Assembly: GCA_932294295.1 (NCBI GenBank) | Contig: OW028580.1 | Coordinates: 12,491,374-12,555,373 of the forward strand | Reading direction: 5' to 3' | Origin: Alitta virens | Taxonomy: Eukaryota; Annelida; Polychaeta; Phyllodocida; Nereididae | Length of the DNA: 64,000 nucleotides | Part shown: piece by piece, positions 1 through 7,870 of the stretch | How the letters are laid out: each line of letters begins with the position of its first letter | Numbering within the stretch: the first letter of the stretch is position 1 | Translations under genes and position numbers: made by a program | Notes under the pieces: generated by a model | Databases searched by the model: none | Told to the model about the DNA's origin: nothing | Seen by the model: the letters and a program-made list of their open reading frames with translations, nothing else

Positions 1-245
1 GTTTTCGTCTGTAGTTTAACTAAAACTGACCAGTAAACCGTAATACTGACCATTGTCTCATGCCTCTGGCTAAATTCACACTTTTCTGCATTATGCCACC
101 AATCAAACGGGGGTTGCGGGAGAAACCCCCTTAAATTTAAGTTGCACTTTTTTTAGCTACTTTCAACAGCCATTAGGATCGTTGACATTGTCAAATCAAC
201 AAATCAGTTATATCGATTTTTTTTTTTAAATCACTCTGAACAAAC
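1..245. other. Left edge, no gene seen
   Basis: AT-rich sequence with no supported gene. No terminal inverted repeat matching the right side of the Polinton region was recognised here; the true left terminus of that element may lie outside the window. Confidence 0.4.
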
Positions 246-602
246 ATGGAATTTATACCTATCACCGAAATTACGTTTACGGCTTTTAAACATATTAAGC
301 AAAATCACATGCTAGGATACAGTCGCTCCACGGAAAAATCGCAGTTTAATCCTAATCCAACAAGAGCTCAGCTTTTAGAACATTGTCTAAAATTAACAGA
401 CAAGCATCTCGATCCCCTTCATGATGGAGGGCCTGTCCGCTGCTACTTTCTGAGGACAGAGCGCGTTGCGGGATGGGCCCCTGTACAGAGAGAGACAGAC
501 TTCCTTAGATTCGCTACCAGAGGACGGTCGGTCATAAGCATCTATCCCATTGTACCGTCTTTAAGAAAATTACAAATACTTGAAGCACGAGGTGTAGCCT
601 AG
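246..602 (+). CDS. Hypothetical 118-aa ORF ending exactly at a splice donor
   Basis: The ORF starts with ATG in a reasonable context (AACAAACATGG) and encodes a mixed-charge protein with no signal peptide, membrane segment or motif I recognise. It lies opposite in strand to all Polinton genes to its right. Its stop codon TAG is the last three bases before a perfect splice donor (AG|GTAAGT at 603), and a strong acceptor with a T tract follows at 690-691. If spliced, the stop falls exactly at the exon end, so this may be a complete coding exon followed by a 3'UTR intron, or the frame may be coincidental. It could be a Polinton cargo gene or a flanking host exon. Function unknown. Confidence 0.3.
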   Translation: MEFIPITEITFTAFKHIKQNHMLGYSRSTEKSQFNPNPTRAQLLEHCLKLTDKHLDPLHDGGPVRCYFLRTERVAGWAPVQRETDFLRFATRGRSVISIYPIVPSLRKLQILEARGVA

Positions 603-691
603 GTAAGTAAATTTTAGATCTATGTAAGATCTATATATTTCTATATATGAGATCTAGTATGCTCCTACAATCCTTTTTTTTTTACTTGCAG
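603..691 (+). other. Candidate 89-bp intron
   Basis: It begins GTAAGT and ends in a T-rich tract followed by TTGCAG, an almost ideal donor/acceptor pair. Further acceptor-like strings (ATAACTATCTTTACAG, nearly duplicated) end at 1440 and 1560, so more plus-strand exons are possible, but no long frame could be followed through them. Confidence 0.4.
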
Positions 692-1640
692 ACTCATCAA
701 GAGGGATCTATGCAGACATTTCACTGTATATATACATATATGAATGTTTTTTGTAATATTAGATCAATTTAGACTTGCATAAATGTTTAAAACTAAAAAA
801 AACGTTTGTTTGTCTTCATTCAGACACTTCTCTACAGTGACCAAACGAACTATGCGTAATTAAGAGGTTAATATAATTTTAACGGTTATTTTTAAATAGT
901 ATCATAAGTTATCTATAACTATGTACAATCGTCGTGGCTTATATTTCGATAAATAGCAAAAGCTCGTTAAATCATAAACTAGTGACAACCAACCGTCTTA
1001 CTTTAAAGAGTATCTGCCGACCGGTAGATGTCAGCACATACCAGATGTCGATGAAAGGCCAACCTACTCATAATTCAGAGCGTTTCCGTTAGGAGCGCTT
1101 GTGATCTCTTATAGAATTCGCTGTATTGTATATATTTTCAACGAACGGGTGGTTTGATCAAGTTATAAATTATAATTTATATTAAGATGAATTAAGCGGC
1201 CCTTCAAATTATGAAAATCCCTTGTCTTACGAAACTATACTTTGTTTATCAATTCGCCGACCACCCACTTCCGGTTCAACACGCGATGACAAATTTGACC
1301 ATGATGATAGAGACATTTTGCAGTTTTCCGCTATAGACGCGAGATTTTAAACTGTCTTTATTTACATGATTTTTAAATGAAAATGAGGAACATAGATGTC
1401 ACTATATTATGAGTCTCTGTATTTATAACTATCTTTACAGGCTCTACAAGCGTGATTACGCATACACATACACACGTGGAAGAATTTTGAATATGACATA
1501 TTTGAAGGTAATTAGATATGGCGTCGATTTTAGGGCATGTTTTTCATAACTATCTTTACAGGTTCCTCAAAAGATATTACACACTAGAACTCTGACTGTG
1601 ATGAATACGTAGAAGACACGCATGGGGTAATTCTTGAAAT
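692..1640. other. Noncoding stretch left of the Polinton genes
   Basis: AT-rich, with no ORF of note on either strand. It holds the two near-duplicate acceptor-like strings ending at 1440 and 1560. It may be the terminal noncoding part of the Polinton or flanking DNA. Confidence 0.3.
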
Positions 1641-1646
1641 GAAATG

Positions 1647-1652
1647 TTTATT
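1647..1652 (-). terminator. Poly(A) signal AATAAA after the left PC4-like gene
   Basis: On the minus strand AATAAA lies about 20 bases beyond the stop codon. The surrounding string GAAATGTTTATTTGTA recurs at 2205-2220 behind the paralogous gene, so coding and 3' signal were duplicated together. Confidence 0.55.
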
Positions 1653-1670
1653 TGTAACCGTGTACATAAA

Positions 1671-2054
1671 TTAAATGAAATATATGACATGTTTAGACAG
1701 TAGAAAGATAAGCCATTCAAATTGATAATGCTTCATATGAATTCCTCTCTTGACGAAAACTCCGTCATTCTGCTTACAAGATAATCTTCTCAGGCGAATA
1801 TCAACCTTCCCTCTATTTACAGCTAGGCTTATACCTTCGGTGAGGTAAAAAATTTTCTGCTCAAAATCCAGCAGAGCTAGTGAAACTTGATGCGCCAGTT
1901 GTAGTAGACGATTGACTTCTTCAACCGACAGGCATATGTATTTTCGAGTGGGGTATTTTCTTCTGAGAGTTAATTTTCTTTGACCTTGATACTCAGTGAA
2001 AGATACTCTCTGAGCTACCCCAAAATTATGTTTGAAGATGGTTGTACTCCTCAT
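1671..2054 (-). CDS. PC4-like putative ssDNA-binding protein, copy 1
   Basis: A 127-aa protein paralogous to the neighbour at 2229-2678: both begin with an FKHNFG string and share TEYQG near residue 20 and an RRGI/MK..EF pattern near the C-terminus. The pattern of a beta strand ending in VDIR, a short linker, RRGI and a helix resembles the PC4/p15 transcription-coactivator fold, which binds single-stranded DNA. The first half (LTLR..YPTRKYICLS..EV..L) looks like a second, diverged copy of that pattern. In a protein-primed replicon an ssDNA-binding protein would be useful, as in phi29-like systems; that role is inferred. A TATATATAG box at 2089-2097 precedes the ATG at 2054. Confidence 0.5.
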   Translation of the reverse strand: MRSTTIFKHNFGVAQRVSFTEYQGQRKLTLRRKYPTRKYICLSVEEVNRLLQLAHQVSLALLDFEQKIFYLTEGISLAVNRGKVDIRLRRLSCKQNDGVFVKRGIHMKHYQFEWLIFLLSKHVIYFI

Positions 2055-2088
2055 AATGCTGAATACTTGTCTGATTCTATCATTTACT

Positions 2089-2097
2089 ATATATATA
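2089..2097 (-). promoter_or_regulatory. TATA box of PC4-like copy 1
   Basis: Minus-strand TATATATAG lies about 35 bases upstream of the start codon, consistent with a short-leader pol II transcript. Confidence 0.45.
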
Positions 2098-2210
2098 GGT
2101 GCTGAACAGTCTAAAGACTGATGATTGGCTGATAGTATTACTCATTTTCCGCATGAATTAAGAAAGACACATTTTGAGACATAACAAAGGCAAATTTTCA
2201 GGTTGAAATG

Positions 2211-2216
2211 TTTATT
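2211..2216 (-). terminator. Poly(A) signal AATAAA after PC4-like copy 2
   Basis: Minus-strand AATAAA lies 13 bases past the stop codon, within the same duplicated 16-base string found after copy 1. Confidence 0.55.
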
Positions 2217-2228
2217 TGTAGACATACA

Positions 2229-2678
2229 TTAAAGAAAATATATACTGTATTCATTCAGCAGATCAGCAAGTTGATCAAATTCATACTGTTTCATGAAGAT
2301 ACCCCTCCTGGTGAAAACTTTTTCGCTTTGGTTAGGAGGAGTCCATCTTAGACGAATGTCAACGCATCCTCTGGTAACTGATAGTCTTATATGTTCATTG
2401 ATTTCAAAAAAATTCTCTTGACCGTCTGTCAAGATTTGTGTAACTTGGGGTATCAGTTGCTGTAAGTGCTTGACATCTCTAGCTGACAGACTCAGGTATT
2501 TTCGAGCTGGATATGAACCATCCAGTACTCTGAGGTTTAGCCTTCTTTTCCCCTGATATTCAGTCAAAGATGCCTGGTTAGCATGACCGAAATTATGTTT
2601 GAAGAGTGTGGTAGTTGTCTTAGCCATGATCTTCAGTTCAGGATAGTCATAGCATGTTTCTGATCTTCTTATATACAT
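2229..2678 (-). CDS. PC4-like putative ssDNA-binding protein, copy 2
   Basis: A 149-aa reading frame. By alignment to copy 1 the conserved protein begins at the second methionine (residue 18, MAKTTTT, base 2627); the first ATG adds 17 residues not found in the paralogue. Two PC4-like halves can be seen: KRRLNLR..YPARKYLSLS (about residues 44-65) and RLSVTRGCVDIR..FTRRGIFMKQYEFDQL (about 96-137). The second best matches the PC4/p15 pattern in which a DIR strand is followed by RKGI and a helix. This would make it a pseudodimeric PC4-like protein binding ssDNA during replication or late transcription. Homology was judged by pattern only. A TATAAATA box lies at 2713-2720. Confidence 0.5.
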   Translation of the reverse strand: MYIRRSETCYDYPELKIMAKTTTTLFKHNFGHANQASLTEYQGKRRLNLRVLDGSYPARKYLSLSARDVKHLQQLIPQVTQILTDGQENFFEINEHIRLSVTRGCVDIRLRWTPPNQSEKVFTRRGIFMKQYEFDQLADLLNEYSIYFL

Positions 2679-2712
2679 GACTGGTAGGTTAAAGCGACTA
2701 CTGATTGGTAGT

Positions 2713-2720
2713 TATTTATA
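2713..2720 (-). promoter_or_regulatory. TATA box of PC4-like copy 2
   Basis: Minus-strand TATAAATA lies about 35 bases before the first ATG (2678) and about 86 before the ATG favoured by paralogue alignment (2627). Confidence 0.45.
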
Positions 2721-2762
2721 GAGATGTTACATAACAGGTGCTAGATTCAGTTATGAATACAG

Positions 2763-3194
2763 TTAATGGGTTAACCACCGGGGGCGCTTAATTGGTACCC
2801 CGGGGGGTGTCAAGGTTATGAGTGACAAGGGGGTGTTGATACGCTTCAGTGCTTCTAAGAAATCTGACCAGCCCTCAGGCTTTCTTATTGTTCCATGAAT
2901 GGCTGATCTAAGCAGATCAATAATGTTTGAGCCTGTAATCAATTTACCATCAATAGTGACTAGACCATTTGATGACCATGTTATTTCAGGATCATGTCTT
3001 CTGATATAAGTGACAAGTCTCAATGCCCTTTCTTTTGAAGTTCTGGGGAATGCATCAATGATGAAGGTATCATCTGGTTCCTCAGTCTGTTCAAATATTT
3101 CATCGGTCTGTTCAGCCTGTCCAGACTGCTGGTCTTTTTTCTGCTTATTCTTAAGTCGGTGATATGCTGACTCAGGTATTATAAAGTGTTTCAT
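2763..3194 (-). CDS. Conserved Polinton protein of unknown function, 143 aa
   Basis: An acidic, glutamine-rich N-terminal half (about residues 15-45) is followed by a compact domain with an ITWSSNGLVTIDG strand pair, a GSNIIDLL helix, a P.GW..F..AL helix and an N-P pair. I recall this W-x-G / dG..i.GSNI.dL / P.G...F pattern from small proteins in many metazoan Polintons; no biochemical function is known to me. Its ATG overlaps the stop codon of the upstream 103-aa gene by one base, so the two are probably expressed together. Confidence 0.6.
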   Translation of the reverse strand: MKHFIIPESAYHRLKNKQKKDQQSGQAEQTDEIFEQTEEPDDTFIIDAFPRTSKERALRLVTYIRRHDPEITWSSNGLVTIDGKLITGSNIIDLLRSAIHGTIRKPEGWSDFLEALKRINTPLSLITLTPPGVPIKRPRWLTH

Positions 3195-3505
3195 TATTCC
3201 AAGAGCTCTAGTTGAGGTAAAACAGCTTTAATAATCCTAGACCAGGCGGTTCTCAGTTTTAGACAGAGTAATTTTCGTCCTTTCTCTTTGCTATCTGCCA
3301 ACTTAATGAGCTTGTTTTTATATCTACCTAGCTCTTTATCGAACTGCTTGCTGACAATTAAATCGCCTTCAACAATATTTCTTGCTAACTGTCTAAGTAA
3401 TTCGATCTGGCTCTTACTCATTGTATTCAGTAAGGCATCCTTCTGCTTATTCTCAGCTATAGATAATAGCTTGATAAAGGCCATGTTCTTTTTTAGAGCT
3501 GTCAT
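3194..3505 (-). CDS. Small basic helical Polinton protein, 103 aa
   Basis: An all-helical, lysine-rich protein: DALLNTMSKSQIELLRQLARN (split near residues 23-43), then a basic KELGRYKNKLIKLAD region (about 60-72) and a leucine-rich tail. This order (ALL..s...i..l.e...N...G followed by a K/R-rich helix and a hydrophobic end) matches a small protein common in metazoan Polintons, sometimes compared with adenovirus pX/pVI-like virion peptides. A role in the particle or in membrane or DNA association is inferred only. A minus-strand TATAAG box at 3538-3544 lies about 35 bases before the ATG. The final base overlaps the next gene. Confidence 0.6.
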   Translation of the reverse strand: MTALKKNMAFIKLLSIAENKQKDALLNTMSKSQIELLRQLARNIVEGDLIVSKQFDKELGRYKNKLIKLADSKEKGRKLLCLKLRTAWSRIIKAVLPQLELLE

Positions 3506-3529
3506 AATGACAAATGAGCTTTTCCAATG

Positions 3530-4300
3530 TTACTCTGCCTTATAAACAGCTGTAGGGCCTTCGTCAGGGAAAATATCTGACCGTAATCTTAAATTCTTGT
3601 CAGTTTTCATATGCAGATCGATAACAAAGTATGAGTAGGGGCTCGTTGTAGCTGTTAGGTAAGCCTGAAGCAGCTGTCGATAACCCAGCTGGCGACCCAG
3701 AGCTGTAATCTGCCCCTTGTCTCGATTGTTAGCCATTATTACAAATACATGGGTATTTAGATTTAAAGTTCTTGAATGTTTGGACTTTAAAAACAGATTA
3801 TGGGTCAGTAGGATGACTGAGCAGTTATTATGGTGTGTGCCTATTGTGAACAGTTTTAAAATAGTATCTGTATTCATGGCATCAATCATTAGATCGTCAA
3901 ATACAATGACAGAGTGTCCAGTGCTCATAGTCTGGAAGGCTTCCAGATCATCTTTGGTTGGTATGCCATAGTGAAATGATATATTATCCATTTCTGACTC
4001 TAGGGTACTAAACATTGACTGCCAGACGCTGTTGTAGCAGTATAGAATTTTTTCAGGGGGTTCTCGAAACATGTCATGTTTCAATAAACGATAAACAAAT
4101 GTTGATTTCCCTCCTTGACTCGGCGATGATATTATTATATTGCATGGTGTATTTAAAAGCATAAGAATCTTGTCTTCAGACATGATCTTCCAAGAATCTG
4201 GGGTATTATTGGATGCTACAAAAGCCTGGTCTACAGTGTCTGGCCTCTCCATGGTAAATGATATCGGTATGATTAAATAGTGGCTATTTAACTGTAACAT
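3530..4300 (-). CDS. Genome-packaging ATPase (FtsK/HerA-type), 256 aa
   Basis: A P-loop NTPase with Walker A SSPSQGGKST (residues 58-67), Walker B HSVIVFDDLM (129-138) and a sensor-like strand SVILLTHNLF (161-170). Size and motifs fit the A32-like / Polinton ATP protein that pumps DNA into a preformed capsid. It acts at the capsid vertex during assembly, using ATP. The gene overlaps the 3' end of the capsid candidate by 17 bases, as expected of a compact virus-like late cluster. No in-frame stop or missing catalytic residue is seen. Confidence 0.85.
   Translation of the reverse strand: MLQLNSHYLIIPISFTMERPDTVDQAFVASNNTPDSWKIMSEDKILMLLNTPCNIIISSPSQGGKSTFVYRLLKHDMFREPPEKILYCYNSVWQSMFSTLESEMDNISFHYGIPTKDDLEAFQTMSTGHSVIVFDDLMIDAMNTDTILKLFTIGTHHNNCSVILLTHNLFLKSKHSRTLNLNTHVFVIMANNRDKGQITALGRQLGYRQLLQAYLTATTSPYSYFVIDLHMKTDKNLRLRSDIFPDEGPTAVYKAE
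3538..3544 (-). promoter_or_regulatory. TATA-like box before the 103-aa gene
   Basis: Minus-strand TTTATAAGG, about 35 bases before the ATG at 3505 and inside the 3' end of the ATPase gene. Confidence 0.4.
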
Positions 4301-5552
4301 TGCGGGTGTTTGTTATCTCCATAATGGCTGGTGTTTCTGCATGAATCATTAATACTACAGGCTCAGCCAGTGCTTTCTTGAAACTCAGAGACAGTCGTAC
4401 ATGACCGTGGTCAGGTGCATAAGATGTGCCGTAAGCAGGTTTTATATTAAAGGCGTACATGCAGTAGCTGTGTGCAAAGTCGTACAATGTAATGTCATTA
4501 CCGAAATCATTCCCCAGCTCTCTAAATGTCTCATAGAGACTGAGATAACTGTTAGAGACCCCGTTTCCTTGAGCATGATCAAAAGTAGGTGTGAAAGTGT
4601 TGATAGTATCATTATTTACAGAAAGTGTTATTCTTTGCAGGTCAAAGGGTTTGAAATTGAAGGGATTTAGTTTTAAATCCCCATTGTAGGCCTTAGCAGG
4701 AATGAGGGTGACAAGAATTCTGGAGGGTAGCCTGTTGGGGAAAATATTATCCAGGGTTCCTGAAGTAAAGCCTGTGTTTATATTTTCTACTCTAATTTCT
4801 CGCTGAGTGTAACAGTAAAGCGCTGGTCTAGTTTCTAATGACCTACCAATAGCAAACTGTGTACGAGGATCAAGCTGAATCATATGAGCTTTGAACATTA
4901 CTTCTTCCAAACGAATTTTATATGAACCTGTAGGTTCGTGGTTAATGAGAGCAAATTCATTAGAGGTTCTATCCAACTTTATTGTTAAGCGTGTATTGTT
5001 TAGTAGATATCTTTTTTGCATAAAAATATCCTCATACAGAGGCCCTTGAAATTCTACAATGTTGGATTTTTGAAAGAAATCCTTCCTTATCTGAGCCCCC
5101 TTATTTAGATCAATCAAATCAATCTGCTCGGAATCATCCTTTACATATCCCTGGGCTCTTAGTTGAGAATTTTTAGCATCTCTACCATAGGTCAGCAAAG
5201 TGCTAAACATGGCTTTATAAGGATAGTTGCTAGACGAGCTAATTTCTTTCCCCTCCAGCGAAACGGAGATTTTCTCAAATAGAGAGTGTAAGCAGTTGTT
5301 TATAGCTACTACTTTCTTATTCGCCGCCATAGATGTATTGTCCTGTTTAACAATTTTCAGTTTAACATATAGCTGGCTATTGTAGAGATCCAAAAAGTGT
5401 TTTTGCTCGTTGATGTCGAATAGTATAGGACCGTCATCAGTCAGTTGGTTGACCGGTCTGTAATCCATATAATACTGTCTTTCAACATTTTGCTGAAGTG
5501 CTGGAGGCGAGAAAAGGTCCAGTTGAGGGAGACTAGTTGTTTTAACATCCAT
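4284..5552 (-). CDS. Major capsid protein candidate (F54H12.2-like), 422 aa
   Basis: A beta-strand-rich protein that resembles the metazoan family labelled F54H12.2-like, encoded in Polintons. Recognisable blocks are the N-terminal ILFDINEQKHFLDLYNSQLY stretch (about residues 43-62), a VSLEGKEI strand (about 97-104), a YPYKAMFSTLLTYG segment (about 110-123) and a C-terminal VRLSLSF strand pair. I take it to be the double jelly-roll major capsid protein; size suits the shorter members. Its start codon overlaps the stop of the basic protein by one base (TAATG). Fold assignment is by recall and would need structure prediction. Confidence 0.65.
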   Translation of the reverse strand: MDVKTTSLPQLDLFSPPALQQNVERQYYMDYRPVNQLTDDGPILFDINEQKHFLDLYNSQLYVKLKIVKQDNTSMAANKKVVAINNCLHSLFEKISVSLEGKEISSSSNYPYKAMFSTLLTYGRDAKNSQLRAQGYVKDDSEQIDLIDLNKGAQIRKDFFQKSNIVEFQGPLYEDIFMQKRYLLNNTRLTIKLDRTSNEFALINHEPTGSYKIRLEEVMFKAHMIQLDPRTQFAIGRSLETRPALYCYTQREIRVENINTGFTSGTLDNIFPNRLPSRILVTLIPAKAYNGDLKLNPFNFKPFDLQRITLSVNNDTINTFTPTFDHAQGNGVSNSYLSLYETFRELGNDFGNDITLYDFAHSYCMYAFNIKPAYGTSYAPDHGHVRLSLSFKKALAEPVVLMIHAETPAIMEITNTRNVTVK

Positions 5553-5887
5553 TATTTCTTCTTGCGGTGTTGACTCTTTGGCTTCTTCTTTCCGTATGAT
5601 TGCTTTCGGGGTTTTGGTTTAGCTTTATTTGAGTTAGTCTTTCTTCTCTTAGCAGGAGGTTTTGGCGCCGCCTTCCTCTTACGTTTAACGGTTGCCATTT
5701 CCTCTTTGGTCTGATCTAAAGTTTTTTTAATATCTGATATTAACTCGACCTTGACCGGGGGGGTCCCTTTATGCGTCTTAGGGGTTTCTATAATATATTG
5801 AGGATTGTCTGCTCCTGAATAACGTCTGAGGCCATCAGTTACAAAGGGAGTAGGTCTGTTTTCCTGAGTAGAAAAATATGCTTCCAT
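5552..5887 (-). CDS. Basic, adenovirus core-like DNA-condensing protein candidate, 111 aa
   Basis: The N-terminal half is neutral; the C-terminal 45 residues are almost entirely K/R with P, Q and S (runs such as KRKRKAAPKPPAKRRK). This resembles virion nucleoproteins such as adenovirus pVII/pX, and a role in packing the element's DNA inside the capsid is inferred. I start it at the ATG at 5887; the frame is open to 5917 but only with a TTG. A minus-strand TATATAAA box at 5932-5939 lies 45 bases upstream. It sits between the minor and major capsid genes, consistent with a virion role. Confidence 0.6.
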   Translation of the reverse strand: MEAYFSTQENRPTPFVTDGLRRYSGADNPQYIIETPKTHKGTPPVKVELISDIKKTLDQTKEEMATVKRKRKAAPKPPAKRRKTNSNKAKPKPRKQSYGKKKPKSQHRKKK

Positions 5888-5910
5888 TACGGCGGTCTTT
5901 GAGGGAATGA

Positions 5911-6312
5911 CTAGCAAGGCCGTTGTGAGGGTTTATATACAAAGTGTAGAGTGATATGTGTAGTACCATCGCCTAGCTCAAGCTTTTGTTCTGTAGTAGC
6001 GTTTAACATGTATATGTGAATACTATCTATAAAGTTTTGTGTGACTGGTACATAGTAAGGTGTCAGATTCATTTCTTGATTGGCTATGTATCTCAGTACA
6101 TTTAACTGCTTTTGACCGACAATTGTAGAGTCGCAAATGTTACTACATATGTATACATGGGGGGGAACTGTGGACCTGTATTGACAGAGAGCAACTTTCC
6201 ATCCTTCTCCCAGTCTTCAGGCTCTGTTTAACCTTACTTTGAAATTAACAGAAGTATTTTCAAGATTTTCTGATCTATGATAACTGTTAAGTATAACGTA
6301 GAAGTCATTCAT
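5911..6312 (-). pseudogene. Minor capsid (penton-like) protein, broken by one stop codon
   Basis: From the ATG at 6312 (overlapping the integrase stop) one frame runs to a TAG at 5911, interrupted only by a TGA at 6217-6219, codon 32. The start (MNDFYVILNS), the GWKVAL strand soon after the stop, and a C-terminal THITLHF strand match the layout of Polinton minor capsid (penton, single jelly-roll) proteins: M..FYV.L.S, then a W.VAL strand about 35 residues in, ending in a beta strand. Position between integrase and capsid genes fits. About 133 codons is short but within range. The stop probably inactivates it; readthrough or an assembly error cannot be excluded. Confidence 0.65.
5932..5939 (-). 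promoter_or_regulatory. TATA box before the basic-protein/capsid genes
   Basis: Minus-strand TATATAAA, 45 bases before the ATG at 5887 and within the end of the broken minor-capsid frame. Transcription from here could serve the basic protein, capsid candidate and ATPase. Confidence 0.5.
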
Positions 6313-7396
6313 ATTTTCTTATTTCGGACGTCTTAATCCAAGAGTCAAATTTCTTGCTGTAACCTAGCCAACGAACTAGTGACTCTCTCTTTCCTTGCCT
6401 AATGCGGTATCTGAGAACTTTCTCGATCTTATATAGGTCGTCATCAGTTACCAATACCCCCTGCATCTCAGGCTCATAGAAGCTACCATCGACCCCTTCC
6501 TTGTTTAAATCGGTTACTCTATAACGAGGAGGGTGAGATGCTGTTCTTTTGTCAATTATGAAAATTTCCTCTGTCCATTTCCTGTGAAACCCCCTTTCGA
6601 ACTGTAACCGGGCTAAAGATAATCTTACTTTATCCTTTATGTTAAATTTATATACAATAGGTGTTTTTTCTCTTTTAAGCTCAAGGGGTAGATATAACTT
6701 TTCGTAAAGCTCTTGTTGATTCTCTATTGTAACTTGTGAAGGCGCCATTCCTATTGAAGAGTGTTTAGTGTTGTTATAACTAGAGACAATCTCGTGAAGA
6801 TGATCGATATATCTATGATCTTGATGTTTTGTAAAAAACTTATATATGCGTGATTTGATGGTTTTGATTACTCGCTCGGCATAGTTTGCATGGTAAACGT
6901 TATAAGCTAGTACATGGTTTATGTTTTTAGTCTTCAAGTAATCCTGGACAATTTTAGCTGTGTATTCTTTCCCCTGGTCGCTTCTTAACTCTTTTACTTT
7001 GAAGCTGTCCTTGAAAATTTTTTTCATGACTTTAACCATCTCTTCCCCTGTTTTACTTTTCATGGGCTCAATTCTTAGATATCTTGAAAATAAATCGATG
7101 AATATTGCCAGGTATTTTACTCTATCATTACTCTTGCTAAATTTCTGAACATCCATTAAGTCAGTATCCATAATCTCATTCATTTCTCCTACTATGATAG
7201 ATTCGCGTTTAAACTTTAGTGTAGGATGTTTGTGTACCAGATAGGTGTACTGTCCTGATAACCAGTTCTTTACATCTTTGAACTTGAGCTTGAGGGGGTT
7301 ACCGTCGGTTTTTATACTCTGCCAGAGTTTGATTATTCCTGAGTAACTACCGGGTTTACTAGGGTTGTAGTAAATCGATTTTAAATAATTATCCAT
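6305..7396 (-). CDS. Polinton integrase (rve) with C-terminal chromodomain, 363 aa
   Basis: A retroviral-type integrase. The catalytic triad reads D79 (MDTDLMDV), D140 (LRSDQGKEY) and E174 (YAERVIKTIK), followed by the YNNTKHSSIGMAP helix typical of Polinton and Ty3-type integrases. Residues about 320-362 (YKIEKVLRYR...VRWLGY....SWI) form a chromodomain, expected to direct integration to modified histones. It would join the element's termini to host DNA in the nucleus. The start overlaps the upstream membrane-protein gene by 8 bases, and the minor-capsid ATG overlaps its end. The frame is intact with all catalytic residues. Confidence 0.93.
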   Translation of the reverse strand: MDNYLKSIYYNPSKPGSYSGIIKLWQSIKTDGNPLKLKFKDVKNWLSGQYTYLVHKHPTLKFKRESIIVGEMNEIMDTDLMDVQKFSKSNDRVKYLAIFIDLFSRYLRIEPMKSKTGEEMVKVMKKIFKDSFKVKELRSDQGKEYTAKIVQDYLKTKNINHVLAYNVYHANYAERVIKTIKSRIYKFFTKHQDHRYIDHLHEIVSSYNNTKHSSIGMAPSQVTIENQQELYEKLYLPLELKREKTPIVYKFNIKDKVRLSLARLQFERGFHRKWTEEIFIIDKRTASHPPRYRVTDLNKEGVDGSFYEPEMQGVLVTDDDLYKIEKVLRYRIRQGKRESLVRWLGYSKKFDSWIKTSEIRKYE

Positions 7397-7706
7397 TATT
7401 GAGTAGTACTCTTCTGTCTTTTATAGTAGGGTTCGGGAGAAGAAATCCTATACTACTGCTTAAAAGTCCTACCCAGAGCTCGCTCAGGGGGTGACTGATT
7501 GATAGATTGACGATACATGCTATTATTACTACATAGAGTATGATAATTTGGCTAAAAAATACGACCTCGCTCTTAGGGATTTTAATCCCCAAGACCTGCC
7601 AATTCTCGTTGTTTAACGACTGAGTCTCCATGACAAACTGATCACGATTTTGTTTCACATCTTTATTTATAGCGTATGTGGAAAATTTCACAGACATAAT
7701 TATCAT
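7389..7706 (-). CDS. Small membrane protein with LLPNP motif, 105 aa
   Basis: Two hydrophobic stretches (about residues 48-68 VVFFSQIIILYVVIIACIV and 75-90 ELWVGLLSSSIGFLLP) predict one or two membrane segments, followed by PNPTIK and a basic tail. A short membrane protein ending in a (G)FLLPNP-like motif is a recurring neighbour of integrase and PolB in metazoan Polintons as I recall them; its function is unknown to me. It could act in virion membrane or egress functions, but that is speculation. A TATATA-rich tract at 7792-7818 lies upstream, and its end overlaps the integrase start. Confidence 0.55.
   Translation of the reverse strand: MIIMSVKFSTYAINKDVKQNRDQFVMETQSLNNENWQVLGIKIPKSEVVFFSQIIILYVVIIACIVNLSISHPLSELWVGLLSSSIGFLLPNPTIKDRRVLLNNG
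7418..7425 (-). promoter_or_regulatory. TATAAAAG box just before integrase
   Basis: Minus-strand TATAAAAG lies only 22 bases before the integrase ATG, inside the membrane-protein gene. The sequence is a perfect TATA box, but at this spacing the 5' leader would be almost absent. Confidence 0.35.
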
Positions 7707-7791
7707 GTAGAAATAGTTAAATCATCACATAGGTGGTAAAAATTCCACAATTAAGCTTTGCCTAGTATATACATATGCACAAACGACTAGC

Positions 7792-7818
7792 TTTATATAT
7801 ATATATATATATATATTT
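7792..7818. repeat. TA dinucleotide tract, possible TATA element
   Basis: A run of TA repeats between PolB and the membrane-protein gene. On the minus strand it reads ATATATATAAAGC and sits about 90 bases upstream of the ATG at 7706, so it may double as a TATA element. Confidence 0.5.
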
Positions 7819-7870
7819 ACATGATATATATACACCTTTCAGTATATTTACATATGTACATATTAACCAG

